Positions 26,353-36,931 are shown, numbered from the stretch's first letter. The stretch: 64,000 bases of DNA from Roseovarius sp. (GCA_002720475.1 PBIL01000008.1:141757-205756), one strand, 5' to 3'. Translations and numbers: made by a program. Notes: a model not told the origin generated them from the sequence alone.

Positions 26353-26769
26353 TCAGCCGCGCTTGATCTCCACCTTGCGCCCCGACGCGGCCGTGCCGCT
26401 GTGCCTGGGGATGGTCACGCTCAGCACCCCGTCCTTGAGATGCGCCTCGATCCTGTCGCCATCGGCATCGGCCGGCAGGCGGAAGGAGCGGCTGAAGCTG
26501 CCATATTGCCGTTCCGAGAAGAACCAGGTTTCCCCCTTCTCCTCGTGGCTGGCGGTCTTCTCGCCCTTGATCGTCACCACGCCGTCATGCACGGACAGGT
26601 CGATATCCTTTTCCTCGACGCCGGGCAGTTCCATGGTGATGCGATAGGCCGCCTCGTCGCCCGAGGCATCCGAGGCCGGGGCGAGCCAGTCGGCGACCCG
26701 CGCGCCGAAATTGCGGAACGGTTCGTAAAGCTGCGGCCAGAAGCCGGCGACATGCGATTTCTCTACCAT
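26353..26769 (-). CDS. Hsp20-family small heat-shock protein
   Basis: Alpha-crystallin domain chaperone of 138 residues that holds unfolding proteins. The alpha-crystallin domain covers about residues 45-130, with TMELPGVEEKDIDLSVHDG and the C-terminal LSVTIPRH, where the I-x-I-type motif would be. The start at 26769 was chosen because GGAG lies 9 nt upstream; the ATG five codons earlier lacks a ribosome-binding site. A heat-shock-type promoter is visible upstream. Confidence 0.92.
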   Translation of the reverse strand: MVEKSHVAGFWPQLYEPFRNFGARVADWLAPASDASGDEAAYRITMELPGVEEKDIDLSVHDGVVTIKGEKTASHEEKGETWFFSERQYGSFSRSFRLPADADGDRIEAHLKDGVLSVTIPRHSGTAASGRKVEIKRG

Positions 26770-26815
26770 TGCGGCATGCTCCATTGTTGTGCAGTGTCTG
26801 CGGATTACACGGCGG

Positions 26816-26844
26816 AGATGGGGCTTGCCTTGATCCGTCTCAAA
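26816..26844 (-). promoter_or_regulatory. RpoH (sigma-32)-type promoter of hsp20
   Basis: Minus strand: TTTGAG at 26839-26844 and CCCCATCT at 26816-26823, 15 nt apart. The -10 element matches the sigma-32 consensus CCCCATNT; the -35 keeps the TTGA core. It gives a 5' leader of about 40 nt. The site overlaps the ribosome-binding region of the divergent dtd. Confidence 0.5.
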
Positions 26845-26857
26845 TCGGGAGGGAAAG

Positions 26858-27295
26858 ATGCGCGCCTTGCTGCAACGGGTGAGCGAAGCGGAGGTCTCGG
26901 TCGATGGCGCGGTGGTCGGACGCTGCGGCGCGGGGCTTCTGGTCCTTGTCTGCGCGATGCAGGGCGACACCGGGGCCGAGGCGGATCGGCTGGCGGCCAG
27001 GGTGGCGAAGCTGCGCATCTTCCGCGACACCGAGGGGCGGATGAACCGTTCGGTCGTTGACATCGGCGGGGCCGCGCTGGTCATCAGCCAGTTCACGCTG
27101 GCCGCCGATACCTCGCGCGGCAACCGTCCCGGATTCTCCGCCGCTGCCGCCCCCGAGGACGGCCGCCGCCTTTACGAGCATTTCGCCGCCGCGCTTGCCG
27201 CGCTTGGCGTGCCGGTGGAAACGGGACGGTTCGGGGCCGACATGAAGGTGCGGCTTGTCAATGACGGGCCGGTGACGATCTGGATCGAAAGCTGA
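26858..27295 (+). CDS. dtd: D-aminoacyl-tRNA deacylase
   Basis: Homodimeric editing enzyme of 145 residues that hydrolyses D-aminoacyl-tRNA and recycles mischarged tRNAs. The two signature motifs are present: [18 protein letters not shown] (the SQxTL motif) and the C-terminal [12 protein letters not shown] (the NxGPxT motif). GGGAGGGAAAG lies just before the ATG. It converges with ccdA, leaving only 4 nt between stops. Confidence 0.95.
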   Translation: MRALLQRVSEAEVSVDGAVVGRCGAGLLVLVCAMQGDTGAEADRLAARVAKLRIFRDTEGRMNRSVVDIGGAALVISQFTLAADTSRGNRPGFSAAAAPEDGRRLYEHFAAALAALGVPVETGRFGADMKVRLVNDGPVTIWIES

Positions 27296-27299
27296 CGCC

Positions 27300-28052
27300 T
27301 CAGCCGAGCACGGCCAGCGCCGGGAAGGTCTCGAGCAGCCAGTAGGAAAAGGCCGAGAAGCCCCCCGTGAGCATCAGAAGGCCGATGGTCCACAGAAGCA
27401 GGCCCATCACCCGCTCGATCCGCTCCATGTGCCGCTTCATCCAGCCCATGAGCCCGGTAAGGCGTGGCAGGAAGGCCGCGACCAGCAGGAAAGGCACCCC
27501 GAGGCCGATGGCATAGACCGCCAGCAGGGTGGTGCCGCGCGCCACATTCGCCTCGGTCGCGGCCAGCGACAGGATGGCGCCCAGTTGCGGACCGATGCAG
27601 GGCGTCCAGCCGAAGGCGAAGGCCAGCCCCAGCACATAGGCCCCGAGCGACGAGCCGCCCCGGTCGCCCGCGTCGAGCCGCGCCTCCCGGTCCAGAAAGC
27701 CGATCCGGTAGATGCCCACGAAATGCGCGCCGAAGCCCATCACGAGGAGCCCCGCGATGGTGTTGAACCAGTCCTGGTATTGCAGGAAGGCCCGCCCGAG
27801 CGCGGACGCCGTGAAGCCCAGGAACAGGAACACGGTCGAAAGGCCCAGGACGAAGAAGAGCGCGGGCACGATGGCGCGGGCGCGCGCCGTCCCGTCCTGC
27901 GTCAGATCCGCAAGGCTCACCCCGCTCATATAGGCCAGGTAGGGCGGCACGATGGGCAGCACGCAGGGGCTGAGGAAAGAGATGAGCCCCGCCAGAAGCG
28001 CCACGAACATGGCGGGCAGAAGCGCCGCGTCGATGATCTCGATTCCGAACAT
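27300..28052 (-). CDS. ccdA: Cytochrome c biogenesis protein CcdA
   Basis: Inner-membrane electron carrier (DsbD-like) that passes reducing power from thioredoxin to the periplasm for haem ligation. It has 250 residues and six predicted helices. The two redox cysteines sit in FLSPCVLPIVPPYLA (helix 1) and GWTPCIGPQLGAIL (helix 4). The start at 28052 (MFGIEIIDAALL) is right before the first helix. It diverges from tusA. Confidence 0.93.
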   Translation of the reverse strand: MFGIEIIDAALLPAMFVALLAGLISFLSPCVLPIVPPYLAYMSGVSLADLTQDGTARARAIVPALFFVLGLSTVFLFLGFTASALGRAFLQYQDWFNTIAGLLVMGFGAHFVGIYRIGFLDREARLDAGDRGGSSLGAYVLGLAFAFGWTPCIGPQLGAILSLAATEANVARGTTLLAVYAIGLGVPFLLVAAFLPRLTGLMGWMKRHMERIERVMGLLLWTIGLLMLTGGFSAFSYWLLETFPALAVLG

Positions 28053-28146
28053 GGGGCCCCTCATAGACGGTTGCGGGCGGGCCGTCACGGGGCACGGTGT
28101 CACAACCCTGTGGACAGGCTGTAACAAGGCCGCTATCTCACGCCGC

Positions 28147-28377
28147 ATGAGCCCGAATGAGATGATCGATGCGCGCGGCCTGCTCTGCCCGCTTCCGGTG
28201 CTGAAGCTGCGCAAGCGGCTGAAATCGCTTGGCCCGGGCGAGGAAATCGCCATGCAGGCGGACGATCCGGCGGCGGTGATCGACGTGCCGCATTTCTGTG
28301 CCGAGAGCGGGCATGTGCTCGTCTCGGCGGCAGAGGCGGACGGGGTTCAGACCTACGTCATCCGCAAGAGCGGCTGA
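28147..28377 (+). CDS. tusA: TusA-family sulfurtransferase
   Basis: A 76-residue sulfur carrier with the catalytic Cys14 in the CPxP motif (RGLLCPLPVLK). TusA-like proteins relay persulfide sulfur for tRNA thiolation, molybdenum cofactor and other sulfur transfers. The sequence DARGLLCPLPVLKLRKRL is a textbook TusA start, but paralogues exist in this group, so the exact pathway is not fixed. It diverges from ccdA. Confidence 0.88.
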   Translation: MSPNEMIDARGLLCPLPVLKLRKRLKSLGPGEEIAMQADDPAAVIDVPHFCAESGHVLVSAAEADGVQTYVIRKSG

Positions 28378-28388
28378 GGCGGCGCGCG

Positions 28389-28407
28389 CCCCGGGCCTGA
28401 CCCGGGG
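28389..28407. terminator. GC-rich hairpin between tusA and rne
   Basis: CCCCGGG, loop CCTGA, CCCGGGG, flanked by further GGCGGCGCG/CGCGCCGCC complementarity. It lies between convergent genes and could serve both, but has no T-tract. Confidence 0.35.
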
Positions 28408-28454
28408 CCTTGCGCCGCGCCGCCAGGCGAGCGGCGACACGGACAAGGGGGACC

Positions 28455-31124
28455 TCAACCGAAGGACCACCATCCCCGGCGCTTGGGCTTGGGTGCCTCC
28501 TCCGGGACCGGCACGGCTTCGGGTTCGGCTTCGGCTTCCCCTGCGGCCGGGTCGGCAACGGTTGCCTCCGCGGTCGCGGTCTCTTCGGAGACCGGCGCGG
28601 CCACATCTTCCACCGGCGGGCGCGGCGCGGGCGTGGCCTCGGCCGCCGCCAGCGGAACGGGTTCGGCGACCGGCTCCGGCAGGGGCGCGGCTTCGGGCGC
28701 CGAGGCTTCGACCGGGGCTGGTGCCTCGGCCTTCTTGCGACGCGAGACGGTGCGGCGGCGCGGGGCCTGCCCGGCCTCGCCCTCCGGCTCTGGCTCCGCT
28801 TCCATGGCGGGTTCCGTGACGGCTGCCTCCGCGGTCTCGGCCGCGGGGCTCTTGCGGGACCGCGTGCGCTTGCGCGGCGCGGGTGTCGCGGCCTCGGGGG
28901 CAGGCTCTGACCCGGAATCCGCAACCGGTTCGGCGGATGTCCCGGCCTCCGCGGGTGCGTCCTGTGGCGCGTCGGCCTGCGTGGCCTCTTCCGCCCCCTC
29001 GCCATTCGTCCGGGGCTTGCGCTTGCGGCTGCGCGAGCGGCGGCGCTTCTTCTTCGGCTTGTCCGGGCTGTCAGCGGTCCCGGCGGTCTCGGCCGCGCCG
29101 TCCTCCTCGATTTCCTCCGTCTGGCCCGCGCTGTCGATCTCCTCCATCAGCGCCGCGCCCCCGGAAACGAACTGCGCCACCGGCTCGGGGACCACGCGCG
29201 TCGCGGTCTTGAACTTCTCGAGGGTGAAATCGGGACTGACCAGCGCCGGGTCGCCCTCGATGCGCACCGAAAGCCCGAAACGCTGTTCGATCTGGGCGAC
29301 GTGCTCGCGCTTCTGGTTGATCAGGAAATTGGCGATGCCCACCGGCGCGCGCACTAGGACCTCGCGCGATCGCTGCCGCGTCCCCTCTTCCTCGATCTGG
29401 CGCAGGATCGACAGGGCCATGCTGTCATCGGAGCGGATGAGCCCGGTTCCGTGGCAATGCGGACAGGGCTGCGTGCTTGCCTCGATCATGCCGGGGCGCA
29501 GGCGCTGGCGGCTCATCTCCAGCAGGCCGAAGCCCGAGATGCGGCCGACCTGGATGCGCGCGCGATCGGTCTTGAGCCGCTCCTTGAGCCGCTTTTCGAC
29601 CGCCGCGTTGTTCTTGCGCTCGTCCATGTCGATGAAGTCGATCACGATGAGCCCGGCAAGGTCGCGCAGCCGCAACTGGCGCGCCACCTCGTCGGCGGCC
29701 TCGAGATTGGTCTGAAGCGCGGTCTCCTCGATCGAGCCCTTCTTGGTGGCCTTGCCGGAGTTCACGTCGATGGCGACCAGCGCCTCGGTCACGCCGATCA
29801 CGATATAGCCGCCCGAGGGCAGCTGCACGACCGGGTTGAACATGCCGGTGAGATAGCTCTCGACCTGGTGCCGGGCAAAAAGCGGCATCGGGTCGGTATA
29901 ATGCTTCACGTTCTTGGCATGGGACGGCATGATCATCTTCATGAAGTCCTTGGCGATGCGGTAGCCGCGCTCGCCCTCGACCAGAACCTCGTCGATATCG
30001 CGGTTGTAGAGATCGCGGATCGACCGCTTGATGAGGTCGCCCTCCTCGTAGATCTTCGCGGGCGCGATGGATTTCAGCGTCAGTTCGCGGATCTGCTCCC
30101 ACAGGCGCTGAAGGTATTCGTAATCGCGCTTGATCTCCGCCTTGGTGCGCTGCGCACCGGCGGTGCGGATGATCAGCCCCGCGCCGCGCGGCACGTCGAT
30201 CTCGGCGGCGATCTCCTTGAGCTTCTTGCGGTCGGCGGCGTTGGTGATCTTGCGGCTGATGCCGCCGCCGCGCGCGGTATTGGGCATGAGAACACAGTAG
30301 CGCCCGGCAAGGCTGAGATAGGTGGTCAGCGCCGCGCCCTTGTTGCCGCGCTCTTCCTTGACGACCTGCACGAGCATGATCTGGCGGACCTTGATCACCT
30401 CCTGGATCTTGTAGCGGCGCGGGCGCGGCTTGCGGACGGGGCGGATATCCTCGCTGTCATCCTCGTCGGCCACGGATTCGATGCTGTCGTCAAGCGCGGC
30501 ATGATCGCGGCCTGTCTCCTCGACGGGATCGGCGGCAGGCTCGATCTCGGCGGGGGACTCGACCGCCTCGGCCTCGGTCCCGTCCGCTGCGTCCGGGGTC
30601 TCGTCGTCGGCGGGTTCCTCGACCGGCGTCTCGGCGACGCGCTCCATGGGAGAGCTTGCCTCGGGCACGCTCCCGGCCTCGGTCCCGAGGTCGATGGTCT
30701 CCATCCCCGAGATTTCCGCGCTGGCCACGGCATCGCGGCTCTCGGTCCGTTCGGCACTGGACTTCGAGCGCGTGCGCGCGCGCGACACGGAGCGCCCGGC
30801 GCGCGGCCGCTCTTCCTCTTCCTCCTGGGCGCGGGCGAGCGCCTCTTCCTCGGCCATCAGCGCCTCACGGTCGGCCACCGGAATCTGGTAGTAATCCGGG
30901 TGAATCTCCGAGAAGGCGAGAAAGCCGTGACGATTGCCGCCATATTCGACAAAGGCCGCCTGGAGCGAGGGCTCCACGCGCGTGACCTTGGCGAGATAGA
31001 TGTTTCCGGCTAGCTGGCGCTTGTTATCCGACTCAAAGTCGAATTCCTCGACCTTGTTTCCATCCACCACCACGACGCGGGTTTCCTCCGCGTGGGTGGC
31101 ATCGATAAGCATTTTCCTGGGCAT
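28455..31124 (-). CDS. rne: Ribonuclease E
   Basis: Endoribonuclease and degradosome scaffold, 889 residues. The S1 RNA-binding domain starts near residue 30 (GNIYLAKVTRVEPSLQAAF) and is split by a long acidic/Arg-rich insertion (roughly residues 80-240). The catalytic aspartates lie in VAIDVNSGKA and VIDFIDMDER, and the Zn-link is CPHCHGTG. The C-terminal third is Pro/Ala/Glu/Arg low complexity, ending in KPKRRGWWSFG, a short terminal motif shared by alphaproteobacterial RNase E. The start at 31124 (MPRKMLIDATHAEE) matches the family. Confidence 0.95.
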   Translation of the reverse strand: MPRKMLIDATHAEETRVVVVDGNKVEEFDFESDNKRQLAGNIYLAKVTRVEPSLQAAFVEYGGNRHGFLAFSEIHPDYYQIPVADREALMAEEEALARAQEEEEERPRAGRSVSRARTRSKSSAERTESRDAVASAEISGMETIDLGTEAGSVPEASSPMERVAETPVEEPADDETPDAADGTEAEAVESPAEIEPAADPVEETGRDHAALDDSIESVADEDDSEDIRPVRKPRPRRYKIQEVIKVRQIMLVQVVKEERGNKGAALTTYLSLAGRYCVLMPNTARGGGISRKITNAADRKKLKEIAAEIDVPRGAGLIIRTAGAQRTKAEIKRDYEYLQRLWEQIRELTLKSIAPAKIYEEGDLIKRSIRDLYNRDIDEVLVEGERGYRIAKDFMKMIMPSHAKNVKHYTDPMPLFARHQVESYLTGMFNPVVQLPSGGYIVIGVTEALVAIDVNSGKATKKGSIEETALQTNLEAADEVARQLRLRDLAGLIVIDFIDMDERKNNAAVEKRLKERLKTDRARIQVGRISGFGLLEMSRQRLRPGMIEASTQPCPHCHGTGLIRSDDSMALSILRQIEEEGTRQRSREVLVRAPVGIANFLINQKREHVAQIEQRFGLSVRIEGDPALVSPDFTLEKFKTATRVVPEPVAQFVSGGAALMEEIDSAGQTEEIEEDGAAETAGTADSPDKPKKKRRRSRSRKRKPRTNGEGAEEATQADAPQDAPAEAGTSAEPVADSGSEPAPEAATPAPRKRTRSRKSPAAETAEAAVTEPAMEAEPEPEGEAGQAPRRRTVSRRKKAEAPAPVEASAPEAAPLPEPVAEPVPLAAAEATPAPRPPVEDVAAPVSEETATAEATVADPAAGEAEAEPEAVPVPEEAPKPKRRGWWSFG

Positions 31125-31523
31125 GATATCCAATTGCACCGCAGCCCCGCTCTGCGCCCCTGTGGGGCGCAGCGGGGCGGCAGGTGTCTGTCAAGGGCGA
31201 TGATCGCGGCGCGCATCCGGGGGGCGCGCCGCGCCCCTGCCGTCATTCTCGATCCTGTCGCGCGCGTCATCGCGGTTCTACTACTCCGGCCCCTTCCAGG
31301 GCCAATTCGGTGCCCGGCACGCGCAACGGGCGCGGATACGGGCAAGCGTGCGGTCCCCTTGGCCGGGGGCCAATCGGTCTGCTTCGGCCCTGGGGATTTT
31401 CGTCCAGAAGGGATCAGAAACAGCGAATCTCTCGCGGCGGTTGCGGGACATGATCCCGCGCCCGCCGTTCCGTCACCCTAAAGCCTTGGACAGGCAAAAC
31501 ACAATGCCGAAAATGCGGCCGCC
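31125..31523 (-). other. 399-nt intergenic region: leader of rne
   Basis: No gene is visible here. Next to the rne start is a 14-bp hairpin (31145-31177). Beyond it lies a TTGACA (31189-31194) with no convincing -10. A weak GCCT/AGGC hairpin with TTT close to the regulator stop (near 31483-31500) may end the upstream operon. The length fits a long regulatory 5' leader of the kind through which RNase E controls its own message. Confidence 0.5.
31145..31177 (-). promoter_or_regulatory. Strong hairpin in the rne 5' leader
   Basis: CTGCGCCCC and GGGGCGCAG pair over 9 bp around a 3-nt loop; after a 2-nt bulge the stem is extended by CCCCG/CGGGG. Its base is 21 nt from the rne ATG, close enough to affect ribosome loading or RNase E binding. 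Confidence 0.5.
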
Positions 31524-32861
<1,338 letters not shown>

Positions 32862-32867
32862 GTCACA

Positions 32868-34628
32868 TCACTCCGCAGCTTGGGTCTCTTCGGGCAATAT
32901 GGGAAGCTGGACCTCGAAAACAGCCCCCCCGTCTTCGGCGTTGCGCGCCGTCAGACGCCCGCCAAGGTCGTTGACGATCCCCGAGGAAATGGCAAGTCCC
33001 AGCCCCACCCCGTCACCGGGCAGCTTGGTGGTGTAGAAGGGCCCGAAGAGCTTGTCGAGATCGTCGATCCCGTGACCGTTGTCGCGCACCGTGAGCACCG
33101 CCGTCTCGCCCGCCGCAAGCAGGATGTCGATGGCCGCGTCAGACGTGTTCTCGGTCGCGTCCATCGCGTTGCGCAACAGGTTCACGATCACCTGCTCGAT
33201 GCGCAGCCGGTCGCCCATGACGAAGACCGGCTCGGAAGGCAGGCTGCGGGTGATCTGGATCTTGCGGTTGCGCAGCTGCGGCTCCATCAGGGCAAGGGCG
33301 GAAGAGAGCGCATCGCCCAGATTCACGGGCGTGAACCGGTCGCCCGACTGGCGCGCATAGGATTTGAGCTGCCGGGTGATCGCCCCCATCCGCTCGATCA
33401 GGTCGTCGATCCGCTGGAAGGAGGTCAGCGCCTCTTCGGGGCGGTTGCGGTCGAGCAGCATCCGCGCCCCGGCAAGATAGGTCTTCATCGCCGCGAGCGG
33501 CTGGTTGAGCTCGTGGCTGACCGCCGCCGACATCTCGCCCAGAACCGCCAGCTTGGAGCTCTGCTGGAGCGTCTGCTCGGCCTGCGCGAGGTTCTCCTGC
33601 ACCCGCCGACGCTCGGCGATTTCCCGCTGGAGGCGCAGGTTCAATGCGCGAAGCTCCGCCGACTCGCGCTGGAACAGCACCATGCGCGACGTGGCGCGCC
33701 GGTTCAGGAAGTAGAAGGCCAGCGCCATGAAGATCGCGAATCCCATGATCTCGAGCGCGATGTAGCCGTTCACCTTGTCGCGAACGGCGGCATAGGTGGT
33801 GAAGCTGGCGATGCGCCAGCCGCGGAACGCCACCCGCCCCTCCACCCGCATCACCGCCTGGCCGCGCAGGAAGGCGTCGCCCGGCAGCGCGGTCCAGTCG
33901 GAGGTCGCGCGCAGCGCCCGCTCGATGGCGCTGCGGGCGGGCTCCTGGCGCAGCGCCTCCGCCTCGGTCAGGCCGCGCCAGCGCGGCTCGGTCGAAAGGA
34001 CGATCGTGCCCTCGCTGTCGGTCACCATCACGGCGTCGGAAATGCCGGCCCAGGCGCGCTCGAACTTGCGCAGGTCCACCTCGACCACGATCACCCCGAG
34101 CACACCCGTCTGGTCCTCGATCCGCCTCGAATAGGTGAAGTTGAACTGCCCGGCCTCCTGGCGCAGCACGGTGAACACCGTATCGCGCGAGCGCAACGCA
34201 TCGACGAAATAGGCCGCCTGGCGGTGATTCTCGCCCAGCCGCGTGCGCTCGGTCACGGCGACCGCGCGCCCGTCGCGGTCCAGAAGCGTGAGCGAGGCGG
34301 CGCCGATCTCCTCGACGAAGGAGATGAGCCGCTGGGTCGATTGCGCGTAATCCTGGCTGCTCAGCGCCGCGATCAGCGCCGGGTCGCGCGCCAGAAGCTG
34401 CGGCACTATGGCGTTCTGGCGCAGCTCGCTCAGCAGGTTGCCGCTGTAGAGCACGAGGCGCATTTCGGCGCGGTTGCGCGTGGTCTCTGTAAAGCGGTCG
34501 GTGAGCATCCGGTGCGTCACCACCACGACGATCGCCGCCAGCGCGAAGAGCGCCACGAGCACCAGCCGCGCGCGCCAGGGGACGGTGCGCAGCCGGGAAC
34601 CTGGCTGAGGCGTTCGGCCTGTCTTCAT
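32868..34628 (-). CDS. DctB-like sensor histidine kinase
   Basis: Membrane kinase of 586 residues. Two transmembrane segments (about 21-39 and 291-309) flank a periplasmic sensor domain of about 250 residues (double-PAS/dCache type, as in DctB for C4-dicarboxylates). A cytoplasmic coiled coil (320-360) leads to the phosphorylated His372 in AAVSHELNQPLAAMK. The ATPase domain follows: NLLRNAMDA, DNGHGI, and GVGLGLAIS. It forms a two-component system with the following regulator gene. The signal is unknown; no TRAP dicarboxylate transporter is in the window, so the Dct name is only by similarity. Confidence 0.88.
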   Translation of the reverse strand: MKTGRTPQPGSRLRTVPWRARLVLVALFALAAIVVVVTHRMLTDRFTETTRNRAEMRLVLYSGNLLSELRQNAIVPQLLARDPALIAALSSQDYAQSTQRLISFVEEIGAASLTLLDRDGRAVAVTERTRLGENHRQAAYFVDALRSRDTVFTVLRQEAGQFNFTYSRRIEDQTGVLGVIVVEVDLRKFERAWAGISDAVMVTDSEGTIVLSTEPRWRGLTEAEALRQEPARSAIERALRATSDWTALPGDAFLRGQAVMRVEGRVAFRGWRIASFTTYAAVRDKVNGYIALEIMGFAIFMALAFYFLNRRATSRMVLFQRESAELRALNLRLQREIAERRRVQENLAQAEQTLQQSSKLAVLGEMSAAVSHELNQPLAAMKTYLAGARMLLDRNRPEEALTSFQRIDDLIERMGAITRQLKSYARQSGDRFTPVNLGDALSSALALMEPQLRNRKIQITRSLPSEPVFVMGDRLRIEQVIVNLLRNAMDATENTSDAAIDILLAAGETAVLTVRDNGHGIDDLDKLFGPFYTTKLPGDGVGLGLAISSGIVNDLGGRLTARNAEDGGAVFEVQLPILPEETQAAE

Positions 34629-34659
34629 TGGCCAAGTCTAGGCCGCGCCGCGCCCGCGC

Positions 34660-35328
34660 TCAAGCGTGGGCGAGATCCCGCACCAGCGCGGCGAACATCG
34701 CCGCCCCGTCGGTGCCGCCATGGGCGGGCTCGGCCATGCGCTCGGGATGGGGCATCATGCCCAGCACCCGGCGGTTTTCGGAGAGCACCCCGGCAATGTC
34801 GCGGGCCGAGCCGTTGGGGTTCCCGACATAGGTGAAGGCCACGCGGTCCTCGGCCTCGAGCCGGTCGAGCACCGCGGGATCGGCGACATAATTGCCGTCG
34901 TGATGGGCGACCGGCACGGTGATCGTCTCCCCCTCCCGGTAGCCGCGGGTGAAGGCGCTCTCGGCCGTGGCCACGCGCAGCGCCACGGGCTTGCAGACAT
35001 ATTTCAGCCCGGCATTGCGCAGGAGCGCCCCGGGCAGAAGCCCCGTCTCGGTCAGGATCTGAAAGCCGTTGCAGATGCCCAGCACATAGCCGCCGCGCCC
35101 GGCATGGCCGACCATCGCGCGGCAGATCGGCGAATTGGCGGCAATCGCTCCGCAGCGCAGGTAATCGCCGTAGGAAAACCCCCCCGGCACGCCGACGAGA
35201 TCGACCCCCGCGGGCAGGTCCGTGTCCTTGTGCCAGACCATCGTGACCCGTGCGCCCGCGCGCTCGAAGGCCACGGCAAGATCGCGGTCGCAATTGGAGC
35301 CGGGGAACACGAGGATGGCGGCGTGCAT
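34660..35328 (-). CDS. purQ: Phosphoribosylformylglycinamidine synthase, glutaminase subunit PurQ
   Basis: Class I glutamine amidotransferase of 222 residues that feeds ammonia to PurL in purine synthesis. The catalytic Cys is in [11 protein letters not shown] and the His-Glu pair in [23 protein letters not shown] is a PurQ hallmark. The ATG at 35328 overlaps the purS stop by one base (TGATG). The small-subunit type with separate PurS and PurL is typical of alphaproteobacteria. purL is not in the window. Confidence 0.96.
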   Translation of the reverse strand: MHAAILVFPGSNCDRDLAVAFERAGARVTMVWHKDTDLPAGVDLVGVPGGFSYGDYLRCGAIAANSPICRAMVGHAGRGGYVLGICNGFQILTETGLLPGALLRNAGLKYVCKPVALRVATAESAFTRGYREGETITVPVAHHDGNYVADPAVLDRLEAEDRVAFTYVGNPNGSARDIAGVLSENRRVLGMMPHPERMAEPAHGGTDGAAMFAALVRDLAHA

Positions 35329-35567
35329 CAGACCAGCTCCACCGTGTAGCTCTCGATCACCGTGTTGGCGAGAAGGCGCTCGCACATCCGCGTTACCGTC
35401 TCGCGGGCCGTTTCCTCGTCGGTCTCCTCGAGGTCGAGCTCGATCACCTTGCCCTGGCGCACGCTCCTGACCCCGTCAAACCCCATCTGGCCAAGCGCAT
35501 GGCGCACCGCCTCGCCCTGCGGGTCGAGCACCCCGGTCTTGAGCATCACGTGAACGCGGGCCTTCAT
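35328..35567 (-). CDS. purS: Phosphoribosylformylglycinamidine synthase subunit PurS
   Basis: Small 79-residue subunit that bridges PurQ and PurL in the FGAM synthase complex. The family pattern [18 protein letters not shown] at the N-terminus and a C-terminal [14 protein letters not shown] are clear. AAAGGA precedes the ATG at 35567. It sits between purC and purQ with 11 nt and a 1-nt overlap respectively, so the three are one operon. Confidence 0.95.
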   Translation of the reverse strand: MKARVHVMLKTGVLDPQGEAVRHALGQMGFDGVRSVRQGKVIELDLEETDEETARETVTRMCERLLANTVIESYTVELV

Positions 35568-35578
35568 CGGCGGTCCTT

Positions 35579-36340
35579 TCAGTTGATGAGCGTGGGCCGC
35601 GCCATGGGCGTGGCCCCCTTGGGCATGACGCCAAGGCGGGTGGCCACCTCCGTATAGGCGTCCGTCAGGCTGCCGAGATCGCGCCGGAACACGTCCTTGT
35701 CGAGCCGTTGCCCGGTCTTGATGTCCCACAGCCGGCAGCTGTCGGGGCTGATCTCGTCGGCCACGATCAGGCGCTGGAAATCGCCCTCGTAGACGCGGCC
35801 CACCTCGATCTTGAAGTCGATGAGCTTGATGCCCACGCCATACATCACGCCCGCAAGGAAATCGTTGACCCGCAGCGCGAGGCTGAGGATGTCGTCCATG
35901 TCCTGCTGGCTGGCCCAGCCGAAGGCGGCGATATGTTCCTCGGTCACCAGCGGATCGCCAAGCTTGTCGTCCTTGAGACAGTATTCGACGATCGGGCGCG
36001 GCAGCTGCGTGCCCTCCTCGAGGCCGAGACGCTTGGCCATGGTCCCGGCGGCGAAGTTGCGCACGATCACCTCGAGCGGCACGATCTCGCAGGCGCGCAC
36101 GAGCTGTTCGCGCATGTTCATCCGGCGGATGAAATGGGTGGGCACGCCGATATTGTTGAGCCCGGTCATGAAATATTCCGAGAGCATGTTGTTGAGCACG
36201 CCCTTGCCCTCGATCACGGCCTTCTTCTCGGCGTTGAAGGCGGTGGCGTCATCCTTGAAATACTGGATGATCGTGCCCGGCTCGGGGCCTTCGTAGAGAA
36301 CCTTGGCCTTGCCTTCGTATATTTTCTTGCGCCGTGCCAT
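35579..36340 (-). CDS. purC: SAICAR synthetase PurC
   Basis: Phosphoribosylaminoimidazole-succinocarboxamide synthase, 253 residues, which joins aspartate to CAIR using ATP. Landmarks: [14 protein letters not shown] at the N-terminus, [25 protein letters not shown] and [12 protein letters not shown]. The start at 36340 follows GGAG with 5 nt spacing. First gene of the purC-purS-purQ operon; a promoter is predicted 50 nt upstream. Confidence 0.97.
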   Translation of the reverse strand: MARRKKIYEGKAKVLYEGPEPGTIIQYFKDDATAFNAEKKAVIEGKGVLNNMLSEYFMTGLNNIGVPTHFIRRMNMREQLVRACEIVPLEVIVRNFAAGTMAKRLGLEEGTQLPRPIVEYCLKDDKLGDPLVTEEHIAAFGWASQQDMDDILSLALRVNDFLAGVMYGVGIKLIDFKIEVGRVYEGDFQRLIVADEISPDSCRLWDIKTGQRLDKDVFRRDLGSLTDAYTEVATRLGVMPKGATPMARPTLIN

Positions 36341-36390
36341 GGGAACTCCGTCGCTGGGGATGGAACGCGGGCGGGTCCGCCCGATGCGCT

Positions 36391-36419
36391 CTCTTAGTGC
36401 AAGGCCCGCTCTCTCGCAA
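36391..36419 (-). promoter_or_regulatory. Putative promoter of the purC-purS-purQ operon
   Basis: Minus strand TTGCGA (36414-36419), 17-nt spacer, TAAGAG (36391-36396). A GGGCGG/CCGCCC hairpin lies in the expected 5' leader at about 36369-36382. No PurR-type operator could be confirmed by eye. Confidence 0.4.
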
Positions 36420-36508
36420 GGTGTCGCGGGGGTGCCCAGCCCCTTGCCCTCGGGACGCGCAGGCGTCATATCGGAGGCGATGCCAACCAGCGCAAGGGAA
36501 CCGGCCCC

Positions 36509-36823
36509 ATGTCCACCTTCGACGAACGCGAAAGCGCCTTCGAGAACAAGTTCGCCCATGACGAGGAAATGAAGTTCCGCGCCGTGGCGCGACGCAACAA
36601 GCTGCTGGGTCTGTGGGCCGCGGAATTGCTGGGCAAGACCGGTGATGAGGCCGATGCCTACGCTCTGGAAGTGGTGAAGGCCGATTTCGAGGAGGCGGGC
36701 CACGAGGACGTGGTGCGCAAGGTGGCCGCCGATCTGGGCGACATCGCCGACGCCGACACGATCCGCGCCAAGATGGACGAGCTGCTGCGCGTGGCCAAGG
36801 CCCAGCTGGTCAAGGAAACCTGA
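36509..36823 (+). CDS. DUF1476 protein, F1-ATPase zeta-type inhibitor
   Basis: A 104-residue alpha-helical protein of the DUF1476 family. In Paracoccus denitrificans the member of this family is the zeta subunit, which blocks ATP hydrolysis by the F1FO-ATPase through its N-terminus. Here the N-terminus reads [20 protein letters not shown], the conserved inhibitory start, and the rest is a four-helix bundle. Whether this copy inhibits the ATPase in this organism is inferred. It diverges from purC, a common arrangement in Rhodobacterales. Confidence 0.9.
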   Translation: MSTFDERESAFENKFAHDEEMKFRAVARRNKLLGLWAAELLGKTGDEADAYALEVVKADFEEAGHEDVVRKVAADLGDIADADTIRAKMDELLRVAKAQLVKET

Positions 36824-36876
36824 GGCAATTCCGTCAAACGCGCCTCACCATGAACATGAAGAATTCGCATTTGCCT

Positions 36877-36896
36877 TTGCCCGCCCGCGCGGGCAA
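36877..36896. repeat. 8-bp hairpin before the homocysteine methyltransferase gene
   Basis: TTGCCCGC at 36877-36884 pairs with GCGGGCAA at 36889-36896 around a 4-nt loop. It could be the terminator of the DUF1476 gene or part of the next gene's leader. No SAM-II or SAH riboswitch pattern was found around it. Confidence 0.4.
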
Positions 36897-36931
36897 GGGT
36901 GCATTTCTCATCGCCACAGGAACCGCCCGAC

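Noticed and set aside
28455-28900. Frameshift in the 3' end of rne
   Set aside because: The Pro/Ala/Glu-rich tail looks unstructured but keeps frame to the conserved KRRGWWSFG end, so it is intact.
36824-36931. SAM or SAH riboswitch before the homocysteine methyltransferase gene
   Set aside because: The hairpin is simple and no SAM-II, SAM-V or SAH core sequence could be found.
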